NCBI GenBank assembly: GCA_946803715.1
Contig: CAMPET010000043.1
Span: 131,716-195,715 of the forward strand
Length of the DNA: 64,000 nt
Direction of reading: 5' to 3'
From: Beroe ovata
Taxonomy: Eukaryota; Ctenophora; Nuda; Beroida; Beroidae
Position 1 is the stretch's first letter, and each line of letters opens with the position of its first letter. Under the pieces are notes generated by a model. The model was not told the DNA's origin. It ran no database searches and saw only the letters and a program-made list of their open reading frames with translations. A program made the translations under genes and the position numbers. Below are positions 1 to 13,600 of the stretch, one piece after another.

Positions 1-30
1 ACACACACACACGCACACACACACACAGCA
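1..30. repeat. CA microsatellite at the window edge
   Basis: The first 30 bases are almost pure CA dinucleotide. From here to about 2.7 kb I see no exon with both good splice signals and recognisable protein similarity; the open frames are short (under 90 codons). Confidence 0.8.
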
Positions 31-2712
31 CACGCCTATTCGAGTAATGAATAGGACAATTATTACCAGCTGCCCATTCTACAAGCTAGGGTCATTGTTT
101 GGCAATGCTACCATACAATGACGCTTTACAGCAGCTTTTAAAAGTTTTACTATAATACGGCTCGCATCATGACACATAATAGTGTCCACAGCCATAGAGG
201 TTTGAAGTCTAGGTCAAAGACTTTCACGACTTTTGTAACCCAAACCACCTAATAATTATATAAGGGATTTTTTGTCGAGACATAAGACGTATAAGTAAGC
301 AATCAACTTCTGGTCAATCCAATGAAACAAAAATGATCCAGGTAAAGCTCGGCGAATATGAGGAAGATACTATCGCACCATATGAGCTATGGAACGTGAT
401 AGAGAAGAAAATGAGGTGCATGAAACCACTGAAGAATATATCTAATTAATAAGCTCTGACCTCGAAATTGGATGAGGAGGGATCCCCAAAGTCTATAGCA
501 AATCAAAAGAACTATCTACTATCTTACAATTATACTTACAGTTTGATTTCATGATAATAATCAAAAGGTAACAGAATCTCTGACTTATTAGGGAGTAATC
601 TTGTGAATATACTGACAGTCTGAGAATGAAACCAATATATGAGAATGTAAGATCTAGTGGGGTATAGATGTAGATCACATTATATTGGCGGGTTAAGTGC
701 TCAGTGTTCTGAACTCACGATATAACGATGCTGAAATGTCTTTATTACCCTTCTGTGGAGGGTATAATGTCAACTCACTTTATGACAGGGGAATGAGGAC
801 TTATTGCCATATTTCAGGATATCATGAAACGTCCTCCGGTCCAAAATAAAGTTCCGTGGTCTAATGTCATTTCTAACGATAGCTCCATAGGCTTTCCCCG
901 TTCAAATGTCTGCAATCATGGAACGTGAGGACACGACGAATCCGTGCGAAAGAACGGACATCCAACATCAACCAAATTTCTGATTGATGACTTAACAAAC
1001 CCTCGAGTGACTTTTATTAACAATGTAAGTCCGAACAAACGGGTATCAAGCAAAGACAGCTTGTGCACTTCAACATTAGTGAGAGTGAGCACAAACCACT
1101 GTAAACTATACCTTTTTTTCAGTTACCTACACGAGAAAACTTTCAGCTTAGAGATAGATGAGAATCATTATAAAAGTCTAGAGAAAATGTACGGGTTACA
1201 ATCTTTGTAGAACAAATATAAAGGCGTTTTACGTCACAACAATGTAACAAGTCGAAGGAGAGTGAAGGCTGAGGTATTCATATATCATAAATACTAAAGC
1301 TGAAGCAGCAATTCAGCATATTTCAAGATTATACTTAGAACTTTAGAATCTGTCTGAATACAACCACTCCCCAGGAAGTCTGAACACAGAACCCACTCGG
1401 GCATGTGTATCAACGGAGTAATTGCTGGGGCAACAGTGCGTTCTATACAGGAAAGATTGCTCGAGCAAAACAGAATGATATTCTAGGGGAAGGGTTCAAG
1501 GGTCCCAAATCTCAAAACTGATTTCAGGAAAACTAAGGAATCTGCCTTTATTCTCGATGGCCAATCTTCTTCACATGACTCACAAGGTGGTGATTGACCA
1601 GCGAGAACTCTGATTCGATCAGTGAAAAAAAAGAGCGACGCTGAAAGTGTCTGAAAATGTGAGACCTTCCCCCAGAAAAACCGTTCATTATTATAGCCCC
1701 TCTAGAGTCCCTTTCAAGAATGGGTCTAAGTCTGAATACTCATCACACCCACTACCCAGTGAGTCTGAAAACACCCACTGTACGACTGTCGGTGGAGCAG
1801 GCGCAGATCTCGCTGAACTGAATATGTGAGACATGGATACCGCCTTGCTTGCACAAAACTAAACACTGAATTTGCACTGCACTACGGAAACCATTGAACA
1901 AATGCATTTACTCTCTCTCTCTTTAGAAATTGCTCCACAACAAAGAGTATACACGAGCCCGTGGTAAAGGAAAATGGTCCAATATGGATATCACCACGGG
2001 CTATTGAACCAGCAGCGTAACATAGGAAAACACCATCAAACTCACACACACAGACAAACACACGCATTTAGGTGATTAATTAAAAACAACATGCCACAAA
2101 CGGTATTATATCCCGGCTCTATAATGAGCTAGGTTCCCTCACTCAGCTACAAGAGCAATAGACCGTATATGTGAGAGTTTTCCCACAACAGTGGATAATC
2201 ATCATTCACAGGTTGCGGAAATTTCCTGATGAATTACATTGAAAAGCATTGCACCAATCAAGCTACAGGGGAATTTCATGTCATTTGACATTTTACTCCT
2301 TCTCACTATAGAATGCAGTATTTGTCAGTACGTGAGCCATACTATTGCTATAATATCAATAGACACAGTTTCTCCCAAGGGACGTATCCAAAGCCATTGT
2401 AATTCATCACCTAGCTCGTGAATAGCAGGGACACTAATAACCTAACAAAGGCAGCATGCAACGAATACTCCCAAAGCGACTGCTCGAGTTAAACCCTATA
2501 TAATGAAAACGACTGCAACATTGGTCACACCCATTGGTCACACCCACGACATCATTGGTAAGTGTAACATTTCTCTTGAGAGTACACTATAAATAGAGCA
2601 ATTAGTCATTTGGTGTTCTTGTTACGTTAGACACATAGGTAGCCTCTTTGAATTTGGGTTGAGAGTAATTGAAAGAGCATGCCACGCACAGGGCGTAATC
2701 TGCATTTCAACC

Positions 2713-2783
2713 ATACCTGCAACTCTATGAATACCATATCTGCAACTCTATGAATACCGTATCTGCAACTCTATAAATAACAT
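2713..2783. repeat. Three-copy 23-bp tandem repeat
   Basis: Three consecutive copies of a 23-base unit with core CTGCAACTCTATGAATAC. It lies about 30 bases downstream (in minus-strand sense) of the splice donor that ends the first exon at 2812, so it would be intronic if that exon is real. Confidence 0.7.
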
Positions 2784-2811
2784 GGTTACAAATGACAAAT
2801 GTTCAACTCAC

Positions 2812-3083
2812 GTCGAAGCAGGCAGTGACAGAGCCCTGCTGATTTTTTGTCTCCCTGCTCCTCCCCCTTTGACACCGTCCGCCACCTCTTGCAGGGGATC
2901 CACAGCCTCAGCGGCCCCTGCCATCACCATGGCCATATTGGACATGGTCGTGGCGAGGAGGGGTGACCGGTCAGTCTTGATGCCGAGTAGCTTCTCCTCT
3001 AGCAGTCGTCTGTGATCGTCCGCCTCCTGTTTACTCATCTTGATCCGGGGCGGGTGTACAGGTTCATCATGGTGTGACGACAT
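2812..3083 (-). CDS. Putative first coding exon, unrecognised protein
   Basis: The frame opens at ATG 3083 in a good context (GCACC before ATG), chosen over an ATG three codons upstream. It encodes about 90 residues and stops at a strong splice donor, GAC|GTGAGT, whose GT is at 2811-2810. The protein is hydrophilic at the start (His/Asp/Pro-rich, then a basic-acidic helix-like stretch MSKQEADDHRRLLEEKL) and Ala/Gly/Val-rich later. I do not recognise the family, and I could not identify the next exon in 1-2800. It faces away from the reading frame starting at 3643, so the 560 bases between could be a shared divergent promoter. The evidence is frame, start context and donor only. Confidence 0.4.
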
Positions 3084-3642
3084 GGTGCACAATGGCGTGC
3101 TTTGGAGGGACGGGGTTTAGATGATCCGTGTTCTCATTATATATGTTCATGGTGGAATATTGAAACATATAGCTCAACGGTTGAGCTGCAATGATATTAA
3201 ATTGAAAAAGTGCAGTAAACTGCAGACTAACAGTGCAAGTGGGTAACTAAAAGTCAAAGAAGTGGGAATCGATTAGTGACGAATAAGGAGAGTTCACACA
3301 AACAATCAACCTCTAGGTATACATTTAAAAGGGGTCGCATCAATACTTATGATGTTTCCTAAGTGGAAGCGGGCATTCGGCAGTGATATGAAGCTAAGGA
3401 AATAAGACGAGCCAATGACTTATTAATGACCCCAGTACACACATACATACATACATACACATGAAAGTAACTCACTGCAACTACGGCAATCACGTTATTA
3501 AAACCACACGAGATAAACCAATACGTTATATGGTATACCACTACTTATTACAATCAAATTTGAGGACCCCTATCTGGAATCCAATAATCCAACAATCTTG
3601 TGACATTGCTGTGTTAGCTTGTGCAATATCGAGCGTGCAATG

Positions 3643-3939
3643 TCTCAGACTGGTGGTTTTGAAGAGGAAGGGGAGGTGTCCTCAATAGCGTTTCAGGATG
3701 ACAAGGCATGTTATGGCAAGGGTTATGATAACGTGGACGAGACACCTTCCCCTTCCTCTGACGACCTGCTGAATCTCACCACCACTACAGTCGTCGAATC
3801 TGAGCTAAGTTTTGATTTGAAGTCTGCTCCTCTTGTTAAGTTCACGAGAAATGCGACCACTGATCACATAGTTAACACTGATCCTGATGTCATTGACTTT
3901 GACTCCTTTCAGTATCTCAATAAGAATTCTTTGGTCAAA
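3643..3939 (+). CDS. Unrecognised acidic protein, cut off at a contig join
   Basis: An open frame of about 100 codons starts at ATG 3643 (MSQTGGFEEEGEVSS) and is still open when it reaches the single N at 3940. The bases after that N belong to another contig and bring an immediate stop, so the 3' end is artificial. The product is strongly acidic, rich in Asp, Glu, Ser and Thr (including a TTTTVVESE stretch), with no membrane segment or cysteine pattern. I do not recognise it. It is head-to-head with the putative exon at 2812-3083. It could be a first exon or a chance frame; its length and biased composition favour coding. Confidence 0.4.
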
Positions 3940-3950
3940 NGACTGTAACT

Positions 3951-6900
3951 CTTAGGTGTTAATTTCTGTATTAAACCAAATTTTTACCGTAATTTTGAAC
4001 ACTTGAACCTAAATAACAAAGGGTAAAGAGTTTACGGTTTAAATGAAGTACATGAGTAACCTAGATACATACGCCCGACTCAAAATAAAACACAAAATTA
4101 AACTAAATCCTACAACCCAACCCTTGCAGAGATGAACTGATGAATGAAACAAACACGCAGATTACAGACACACACAGAATGATCAAGAGAGCGAGAGGAA
4201 ATATCGGTGTTATAGATACCGATATGTGGCAATATTTCGCAATGATATTATGCTCCTGCTGAGTCTAGGTCCGAAATGAAACCACTATCAGACGTAGTAC
4301 TGATTAGTAAACCGCGCATGGACTCATCAGATATTCATACATACGCGGTGTGTAAGTGGGTTCAAGTGATGGGGGTTGTGACGTAGGAACCTACAATCTA
4401 CACACATAGATACTTAGATATATCTCACATAATAATAACAAAGTAAATTAATCCCTAGTAACATGAGCTGTGTCACTAGGCACACAGCAGTACATGATTA
4501 AATACACACTATTTACTATTTCATCATGGTCAATCAGTAGAGCATACAAACATACAGAATCACGATTATGATGTGATGAACCTGTGTCTCTAACTATAAT
4601 GCAAGTGTAAATCCATCTGAAATACATCTGAAACAGGTGTTTATTATTATACTGACGTGCAATCAGGTGAGTACAATCTCATATCTGTGTTACCTAGCTG
4701 CTGCAACGCAGCTGCAGCTATTATAACAGTTGCAAATAACGCACACATAGATACTCAAGGCATTACAACACACTAATATAAAACAACATTACAAAACACT
4801 AACATAAAATTCAAATATTACAAATCATTTGTTGCAATGGTATGTACCTAACTACTAGGCGAACCGGATGCTAGCACATATTCTCACAAATCCGTGTTGC
4901 TAAATATACTAATAAACATAGGTATGCAGGATGGTCGGACCTCTATAGTGAATTAGGACGAAAATATTTCACCACAGTGCAGGAAACTTTAGCTAAAAAA
5001 ATCAGCTTTCATCAACTAAAGATTCGAAAAGCTACTGCAGGACGATCGCCATGAGAATTATGGTAACTAGTGCGAGAGAAAATTCTCACTATTACATTGT
5101 ATGCCTAATGTTATTGAGGGAACGTGAAGAAGGCAGTCACTCAAGTGATCCATACTTTTTAAATGTGTGTGTAGTTGTCATTCAGACCTTAAAAAGCATA
5201 ATACATGGTGGCACGTGTTGACTGTAGAGCTCTGAGTGCTAGACGCTGCGATCCTTTGAGGTGAGAAAAGTGGTTCACGAGCTGTTCCTCCTTGATATGG
5301 GTTGTGAAAATGTCGGAATGAGTAGCGGAATTATTTCTCACAATGAACTTGCCTCATTAAGAGACACATTTGTGTTTCCAGTAGACACAGGTACTAGGTA
5401 GGCGTGTACACAAACTAACCGAAACCCCGAAAGGAAGAGCTAATCTTGCAGCTTTTTTTATTTCATTATACAAATTCGTGATGGTGTCCCATTTAATCAT
5501 TGATAAAGGTTATGATTGGCTTGCGAGTATGGCTGCTTAATCTGAACAACATTTTCACTAAGATCTTAAGATCATAAGATAGGAAACCCTGTGGGGTTAC
5601 CTTGGAAGGGATCGCGCTATCTACTTGAATTCTTCCGAAATATTGTGAAACTTAGATTAAGTTTATCAGAATGGGTGATTGATTTCAACAAACTACCTGT
5701 TTTGACCTATTGCAGATTATGGTAAATATTATCATATGAAATGGGGGACCAGTCCAGAGTGCGTTAACAGCATATCAAAAAGTTTTGCCACAGAATGCTT
5801 AGACAATAGACAAGAGTGAACTTTCCCAATACAACTCAGACCCGCCTCAAAACAATCCAAAAAACAAGTGCACAAGAAAGCAAAAAGTACAAAGCCTCGA
5901 GTAGATAGTACATGGGCTCAAGATTGGTTTTGATTGGTGGCTCCACAAATCCATCACCTTCCTATGCCAACGAAATGTACCTACATCAGTTGAATGCCTT
6001 CAGTTTAAACCGAAAGGTATGTAAAACAATACAAAATGAGTAGTTTTGTCTCATATTGCCAAACAAAAGCCTGTATAGGCTATATGGCATTATCAACTTG
6101 CTATTATGAAGTAACATCACTTCAATCACAGAAAACAAAGGACCAGTAACATACCTCTGAGACGGCTAATGTCTGATTGTTGTCATTATTGTGTGTTTGC
6201 TGGTTTAACATTAGGGGGTGATCTCTAAGCGAAACCCAGGATCAAGAAATCATAGAACGCTAAAGATTGTCACCTGTCTTCATACTACCTCTTACTCTGA
6301 GAGTTATAATACTCTCTGGGGATTATATCCGCTAAAGTTGCACGCTCTCTACCAATTTCTGATAATAGTGCCTGCAGCGCAAGATTATATAACTATAATA
6401 AACTAGTCAAAGAAAAATCTTCAAGAGCTTCATTCTAATGCAACAGTACAAGGAACTAAGAAGGTTTACAGGTTTTGCTGCATCATGTTAAGTAGGTTGA
6501 CATATATATTATATAGGTACCTACCTATAATATTACCTATAACATATACCTGTACTTAACCAGCTGTTCTAGAAGAAATAGAATAGTGAATCACCAATAT
6601 CTATTTAAAAAAGTTATCCATATAGGAGTTTCGGAATGCATAACTAGACTATAATTGTAAGCTGGCCTTATACTTTCATCCCTTTTTCCGACTCAATTGA
6701 GTTGGACCATATCTTTTAGCTCACCATCAGTGAACATAAAATATATTTTGCTCCAAAATTTTATAGAGAGAGACTTTTATGTTGTGCTGAGGGAGAGCAC
6801 TTACTCAATCTTTTAGACTATTAACAAGGTCACCTCTAGTATTAACTATAGTTATAACTATAGTATAAACATATCAACACTACTTATCACAATAAAATTT

Positions 6901-8500
6901 GCGAAGCAAGGGCCACATTTTGTGGGGATCCTGATGAAGAGACTATAAGTACCTAATGTCTTAAAACTGTCAGTAGATTTGTGGTCAAAGTGTGTGGGTT
7001 TGATTCAATTGACTTAGTCTCACTATCTACAATGTTCAATCATCTCAAGCAACTGTAGTATACATTAACTTTTTTCTGGGTAGGTATAGAATTGCTCACA
7101 TTATTATCTTCTATTGGTTGTAAATTTGGGAGAATTATTCATTCTTTCATAATCTCAATCATTCATTTATCTCCATTCCCAGAGTGAGGTAGGAACAAAT
7201 TGGTCATTCATATTATTGGTCAACATTTAAACAAACTCACTTGGGCTGAACAGAAGGTGTAAGAAGCTCAGGTTTTCCAACACAACAATTTGTTCCACTA
7301 CTGCACTGAAATGAACAGAAATGAACAGAAATATAGCTGATCATTTGAAAAACCAGTTCTTAATTCTGTGGCAGTGTGGGAACTGAATTCATCTGAACGA
7401 ATTCATCTCCACTGTATTCATCTGAACAAAATATAAACTGTTATGTACCAAGCTCACCCAAAACATGGGATTAATAGTTTAGAAGAGTTGGGACAGTTCA
7501 AGATCGGTTAAGGGCGATTAAACTTGAACTCTTACTCAACTAAACCCAGGACTGCTAATGTTGGGTTGGTTAAGGTGTGTTCACATTCAAATGTTCAAGT
7601 TGATCATGGAGGGTTCAAACTTCAATTTTAGGGTATATTGACCAATTTTGGATAGGTTTAGGTCAGTTAGGTGTTTTAGGTGGCTTAAAACCCAATTCCA
7701 TAGGGGCCTATGTTATGTAGACCCTTTTTCATTGGTAAGGCTCCCAAGTGCCTCATACGCAGTGCCTCTCTTGTCAACATATGCAGTGTCTCTCTTGTCT
7801 CAATATAAACTAATTTAGTACATTGCATGTTCTAGCTATCTTACCTTCTTCTTTTTCCCCCTGTCAGCTGCGGACATCCTGGGCTATGATGGGCTAGGTA
7901 ATGATCTGATATTCTTTCAGATATACACTATACAGGCTAGAATGTCAAGATAAGTGTTGATCTGCTAAATATGTGTCTTGATCTGTAAGACATTTTCAAC
8001 ATCAAAACTTGAATGGTTATTATTTTTTGTATGGAGCAAGATATCTATAATAAATAAAAATAAACAAATAAAAGGATAACATGGTATTTAACCATCTCAA
8101 TAGAAATACCCCTTCATCTTGAGAGGTATTTTGTCTGCAGATGGATGCTAGAATAGAATATTCTAAGCCACTGATCCAGTGATCCATTGATCCAAGCCAC
8201 ATGCTACTATTTGTACTATGGGTCCTTTGTTTTCGTTTTTGTTTTCGTTATGTTATATTATATTATATCATGTATTTCGTTTTTATTCCCTATTGATCAA
8301 AAGGGCAAGTATGCTAATAATATTTATTACAGTTGTGCTAAGAAAACTATTCTTTTTTCATTTTGAAGCATTTGCCTAATGTGAATGATGGTTCCAATGC
8401 TGTAAAATGTAAACAATTTGTTTTACAAAAACAATTTGTTTCACAAAATACCATGGTCTATCGTGCATTGATCAACAAGACATGTCCCAAATTTGAATGA
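3951..8500. other. Long stretch without a convincing gene
   Basis: AT-rich intergenic sequence. The only exon-like pieces are weak. At 5910-6015 (+) a frame starting MGSRLVLIGGSTNPSP resembles a kelch blade and ends at AAG|GTATGT. At 7869-7895 a strong polypyrimidine tract plus CAG precedes a tiny segment followed by GTAATG, but joining the two in frame gives an early stop. I see no RNA gene. Confidence 0.5.
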
Positions 8501-8555
8501 GCAATTGGCAATGGAGCTGTATGAAGTTCATAATGAACAGAACAACATAAAAATC

Positions 8556-8960
8556 GGGGCGCGCAACATGACACCTGCACCGCGCGCGCCATCGACTTTA
8601 TCGAAGGCCAAGGTGTTCCCGCGCTGCGTGACCCGAATACTTATACTCCGCGCGCGCTGCGCGTCGTCCTTTCTACGACTTTTCAGTTCACTGAGTAGAA
8701 TAGGGGCGCGCAACGTGTGCACAAGGCTAAGGCTTTCGATGAATCAATAAAGTGTTCCCGCGCGGCGCTGCGTGACCCAAATACTCCGCGCGCGCCGCGC
8801 GTCTCCTTTCTACGACTTTTCAGTTCACTGAGTAGAACAGGGGCGCGCAACGTGTACACTGTACGTGTGCACGCTGCACGACAATAAAGGCGCGCAAAAA
8901 AGTGGACAGATGACATCGGGTCTATCATATCATCGATCGCGATAGACTGAGACAACTACT
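8556..8960. repeat. CpG-rich dispersed repeat, two tandem copies
   Basis: Two head-to-tail copies (about 8556-8722 and 8705-8875) share GGGGCGCGCAACGTGT, GTTCCCGCGC, a block rich in GCGCGC, and CTACGACTTTTCAGTTCACT. The same unit appears inverted near 55.1-55.3 kb, and shorter pieces occur near 10.17 kb and 34.75 kb. The tail carries AGTGGACAGATGACATC followed by a TCTATCAT..GATCGCGATAGAC palindrome. Long arginine-rich open frames here are by-products of the GCGCGC composition. It looks like a non-autonomous element; I see no transposase. Confidence 0.75.
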
Positions 8961-9300
8961 ATATATACTACAAGTACATACTATGAACTATGACCATGAG
9001 CTTCCCAGCTTCAATAATGGAATTCAAATGTATGATCAGCTTCAAGTTCAATATTTGTCCAGAGTCCAAATGTTATTCTTTTATCTGATGAGCATTACTA
9101 ATATAATACTAATTGATTGTAATAATAAATATTGGCTGTCCTCCGATCTGGGCCTGATGCAGTGATGCATGGTGAGGATGCAGCTGCACCAGTACGGAAT
9201 GAGGACCCGAGATTCCTAAAATGTCAAGGTATGCAACATAAACACAAAAAATTAACATCGAAACCATCTAAATCTAAAATAGTAGAAATTAAACGGGTTG

Positions 9301-10128
9301 TCAGTGATAGAATGTTTCATGAAATGACAAATCCGTTGGTTTGAGTATTTGTTTGCAAACGCAACATTCTTTCAAAGATGGCGGATATCCCATTGCTATG
9401 TATAGTTCCTGTTGCCTAGCAACGTGTGGTAGCAACACAACAAATTCTTCTATCAGGTGGAAGTGAGTTTCGGAAATGAATTTCCTGCATATTCGGATGA
9501 ACGCTGTAGCATCCATTTTCTTCTCCCTGAAATTAATAGTCTCGATTAGTGCACTATAAATCATATCATCATGAATAAGGAGAAGAGGGAATATTGTAGA
9601 AAATTCATTTCAACAGAATACATTTAGTAACCTGACATTCACGTATCTCATACACCGTACCCACCTAAAAGTATCGACTGCCGTTTTGAAGGGGACAAAC
9701 ATATCTTCACCCAAATGACTGCTGAGGTTATCCAGCAATGCTTCATTCCTCTCTAGCTGCCATTCCACAAACTTATAATCCTGCGAGCAAAAATTGGTTA
9801 GATTCATACCCGCGATTCCACCATTTTGTAGACACTAACAGAATATGAAATGGGACCAAGTTGTATTCACCTCACAGTTCATGGCTAGAGAAGCTGGCGG
9901 AGGTACCCCCAAGCCGGGTGGGCGTGCTCCTGGAATTGATATTGTTCATGATGGAAAATGACGCGGCAAAAACAACAAACTATGACATTGGGAGGGAGAA
10001 ACCCTACTGGTTTTAACATTGGATATAACGACTCAACAGTCAACACATCAGAGCAACAACAAGCTTACCCGCAAAGCCAGGCGGTTTGTCGCCATCAAGT
10101 TGTTTTTGTGCGAAACCAGGGGGCGGAG
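9301..10128 (-). repeat. Second copy of the ZNF598 3' exons, cut at a contig join
   Basis: On the minus strand this copies the end of the neighbouring ZNF598 gene: part of the big exon (10069-10128, cut by the N at 10129), then exons 9871-9929, 9665-9780 and a terminal exon 9301-9526. All splice sites are intact. Differences from 10603-11440 are scattered substitutions and small indels, for example CCVC instead of CRFC in the last zinc-binding motif. The flanking sequence (8.96-9.3 kb against 10.24-10.6 kb) is copied too. The single N at the junction suggests two haplotypes placed side by side rather than a true duplication. Confidence 0.8.
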
Positions 10129-10602
10129 NGCGCGGATTCAAACGAGGCAGAATAGCAGGTGGGTTCGATGAAGGCGCGCGCGCCGCGCGCAAGAAACAGT
10201 GGACAGATAACATCCGGCAAACGCGACCGGGTCACCGGGTCTATCATCGATTGCGATAGACTGAGACAACTACCATAACTGATAACTATGAACTATGACA
10301 GTATGACTATGAGCTTCCCAGCTTCAATAAGTGCATTCAAATGTATGATCAGCTTCAAGTTCAATATTTTTCCAAAGTCCAACTGTTATTCTGTCATCTG
10401 ATGAGCATTACTAATTGATTGTAATAATAAATATTGGCTGTCCTCCGATCTGGGCCTGATTCAGTGATGCATGGTGAGGATGCAGCTGTACCACTACCAG
10501 TACAGAAAGAGGACCCGAGATTCTTAAAATGTCACGGTATGCAACATAAACACAGAAAATAAACATCGAAACCATCTAAATCTAAAGAATAGAAACGGAT
10601 TG

Positions 10603-13600
10603 TCAGTGATAGAATGTTTCATGGAATGACAAATCCGTTGGCTTGAGTATTTGTTTACAAAAGCGACATTCCTTCAGAGATGGCGGATATCCCATTGCTA
10701 TGTATAGTTCCTGTTGCCTAGAAACGTGTGGTAGTAACACAACAAATTCTTCAATCAGGTGGAAGTGAGATTTGGAAATGAATTTCCTGCATATTCGGAT
10801 GAACGCTGTAGCATCCATTTTCTTCTCCCTTAAATTAATAGTCTCAATTAGTGCACTATAAATAATACAATCATAAATATTAATAAGGAGCAGAGGGAAT
10901 AATGAATATTGTAGAAAATTCCATTCAACAGAATACATTTAATAACCTGACATTCACGTATCTCATACGCAGTACCCACCTAAAAGTATCGACTGCCGTT
11001 TTGAAGGGGACAAACATATCTTCACCCAAATGACTGCTGAGGTTATCCAGCAATGCTTCATTCCTCTCTAGCTGCCATTCCACAAACTTATAATCCTGCG
11101 AGCAAAAATTGGTTAGATTCATACCCGCGATTCCACCATTTTGTAGACACTAACAGAATATGAAATGGGACCAAGTTGTATTCACCTCACTGTTCATGGC
11201 TAGAGAAGCTGGCGGAGGTACCCCCAAGCCGGGCGGGCGTGCTCCTGGAATTGATATTGTTCATGATGGAAATGAGCGCGGCACAAACAACAAACTATGA
11301 CATTGGGAGGGAGAAACCCTACTGGTTATAACATTGGATATAGCGACTCAACAGTCAACACATCAGAGCAACAACAAGCTTACCCGCAAAGCCAGGCGGT
11401 TTGTCGCCATCAAGTTGTTTTTGTGCGAAACCAGGGGGCGGAGTAGCAAAGTGAGTCGGGGGTGGAGGGAATTTAGGGGGGAATTGTTGCTGCTGCAGAT
11501 GAGGCGGCAGCTGTTGTGGGAGTTGATGTTGCGGTGAGAGTTGCGGTGGGAGTTGATGTTGCGGTGGGAGTTGATGTTGCGGTGGGAGTTGGTGTTGCGG
11601 TGGGAGTTGCTGTGTGAGATTAGGGGGAGGGAGGGCAGGAGGGGAAGGCAGGGCAGGAGGGGAAGGCAGGGCAGGAGGATTGTGTGGTACTGGGGAGAAC
11701 ACAGGAGCTGATATTGAGAGTTGCGATGCTGTGGGAGCGATAGTATCCGTAGTTGGGAGCGAGTTCAAATAAACTGTGCTAGTTTCCATGAGCTCCGACT
11801 GAGGGAGCGATCTCATGATACTCTGTAGCTCAGCGTTGGGAGAACTTGTTACGTTATTAGCTACTAATCCTGACCACGCCCCATTGCTCACTGCTGAGCT
11901 GCCCAGGTTTGAACGGCTCTCGGAATTCTTTGGCAAGTTGCCCGAAGGAGGCGTGAACGAGGGAGTGAGCTCTGTGCAGGCTGACCAGGATGGTACAGGC
12001 GGTGATCCACTGGGTGGAGATAGTGATACAGTTGTTTGCGGAGTAACAGTATTAATATGAGAATTATGCTGCGAGGACACGGTATTTGTAACTGTTGGTA
12101 TTGGTGCGGTTGATGGCACAGCCATGGTAACATGTGACTCTAGTGAGCTTGCTAAACCAGCTGATGACGTGATAAGACGATCTGGAGCTGAGGAGAGAGA
12201 TTTTTTCATAGATGACTCACCGAAAATGGTTTTTATGTCCGGGGGCGGGCATACCCTGGGCTGATTGAAAATACTCCTAATATCGGGGGGAGGAGATGGT
12301 GCCCTCGACACAGGAGCTGATCTCACGCACTCCACATCCGATGATCGCATCGCACTCATTCTACCTGCCCTGAAATCCTGCTTACTCTCTTCTCCCCTCT
12401 CAAACTGTGTTGCTCTGTTAATTTGGGCTTCGCTCCCTAGCGGGGGGTAAGCTTGACTATCCGCCAGGTTCAGATAAGCGTGCTTCCCCCAGTTCTTCCC
12501 CCTTCCTTTTCCACCCTTCAATCGAGCCGTGGGAAGAGGAGGATACTCCTCTGAGGTTTGGGGGAGGGCAGGCCAGCCGTTGCATGATGATTCCTCCGCT
12601 ATTTCAGTTGTTCCGAGTTTACAGTTCTCAGCCAACTCCTTGCTGATTATCTTCAGTTCCTCTGACGCTTTGTCCGGAGCTATTGACGGTTCCATGACTT
12701 GGTTTGTGGCAGTGTCATTGGCCTCTGATTCCCCTGTTACGGCAGCTGCTTTCTCCTCAGATTTCTGCGTCAGAGATGTGGCAGATTCTTGTAACTGTGC
12801 ATCATCCGTCGAGGACCCATTATTTGGTTCTCCGTTTGACAGAACATTTGAACACTCCGGACCTGATTTGTTATCAGCCAGTTCAGAGGATGGTTCTGCT
12901 TTCGTTTTGACTTTCGATGTAGTTCCTTTCTTCATCTTGTTTTTCCTTTCCTTAGAGTTAGAACTCTGCTCACAAAACCCACTATCCGAGTTATTAGTCT
13001 TCTCAGAACGCGATTTCTTGCTCTGACTCGGTTTATTTGATTTGAATTTACTCTCGTCCATCCAGGCGAAGTCACTGTCACTTTCGGGTGCCTTCTCACT
13101 GGCTTTTGTCTGCTTGTGATGCTGAGGCGGATCACTTTTCGTCCATACAGAGTTTTTGTCTGTCTTAACGACATTCTTCCCGCTCGGGAGTTTCGGATAA
13201 TTCTGATCTTGCTTCGTCTTCCTCCCCCGCTTTTTCGTGAGATATTCCGTATCGTCTCTAAGTGGAAAGGAAGATTCCGGCGGATTCCCAACAAGACATG
13301 GAGCTGTGGCTTCTCCGGGAATTTGCGGATTCCTCGTATCACCGCTCGATGTCGGCACATCATTACCTCGACTTTTCCGTGAGTTTGACAGAGATGAATA
13401 TTCCCCGCTATCGCTATTTCCGTTCGACGATGATGACGCCACACTTTGCACCACAGTTGATGTCCCTGATCGTGCAGAGTGCGGCCTCCCTTCAGGACCG
13501 GAAGTAGTGCTGTTCATATCTCGTCTATAGGAAGAACTCTCGCCCTTTCTTCTTCCATCTAGTTTGTCTGGTGGTTTGTTATCGTCCCGTTTTGTTCCAT

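Noticed and set aside
8528-8955. Arginine-rich proteins in the CpG-rich repeat
   Set aside because: The frames exist on several strands at once and follow from GCGCGC composition; the unit recurs as a repeat at 55.1 kb.
12529-13530. Plus-strand and alternative-frame proteins of 80-170 codons opposite ZNF598
   Set aside because: They are antisense or off-frame shadows of the long ZNF598 exon, with no family similarity.
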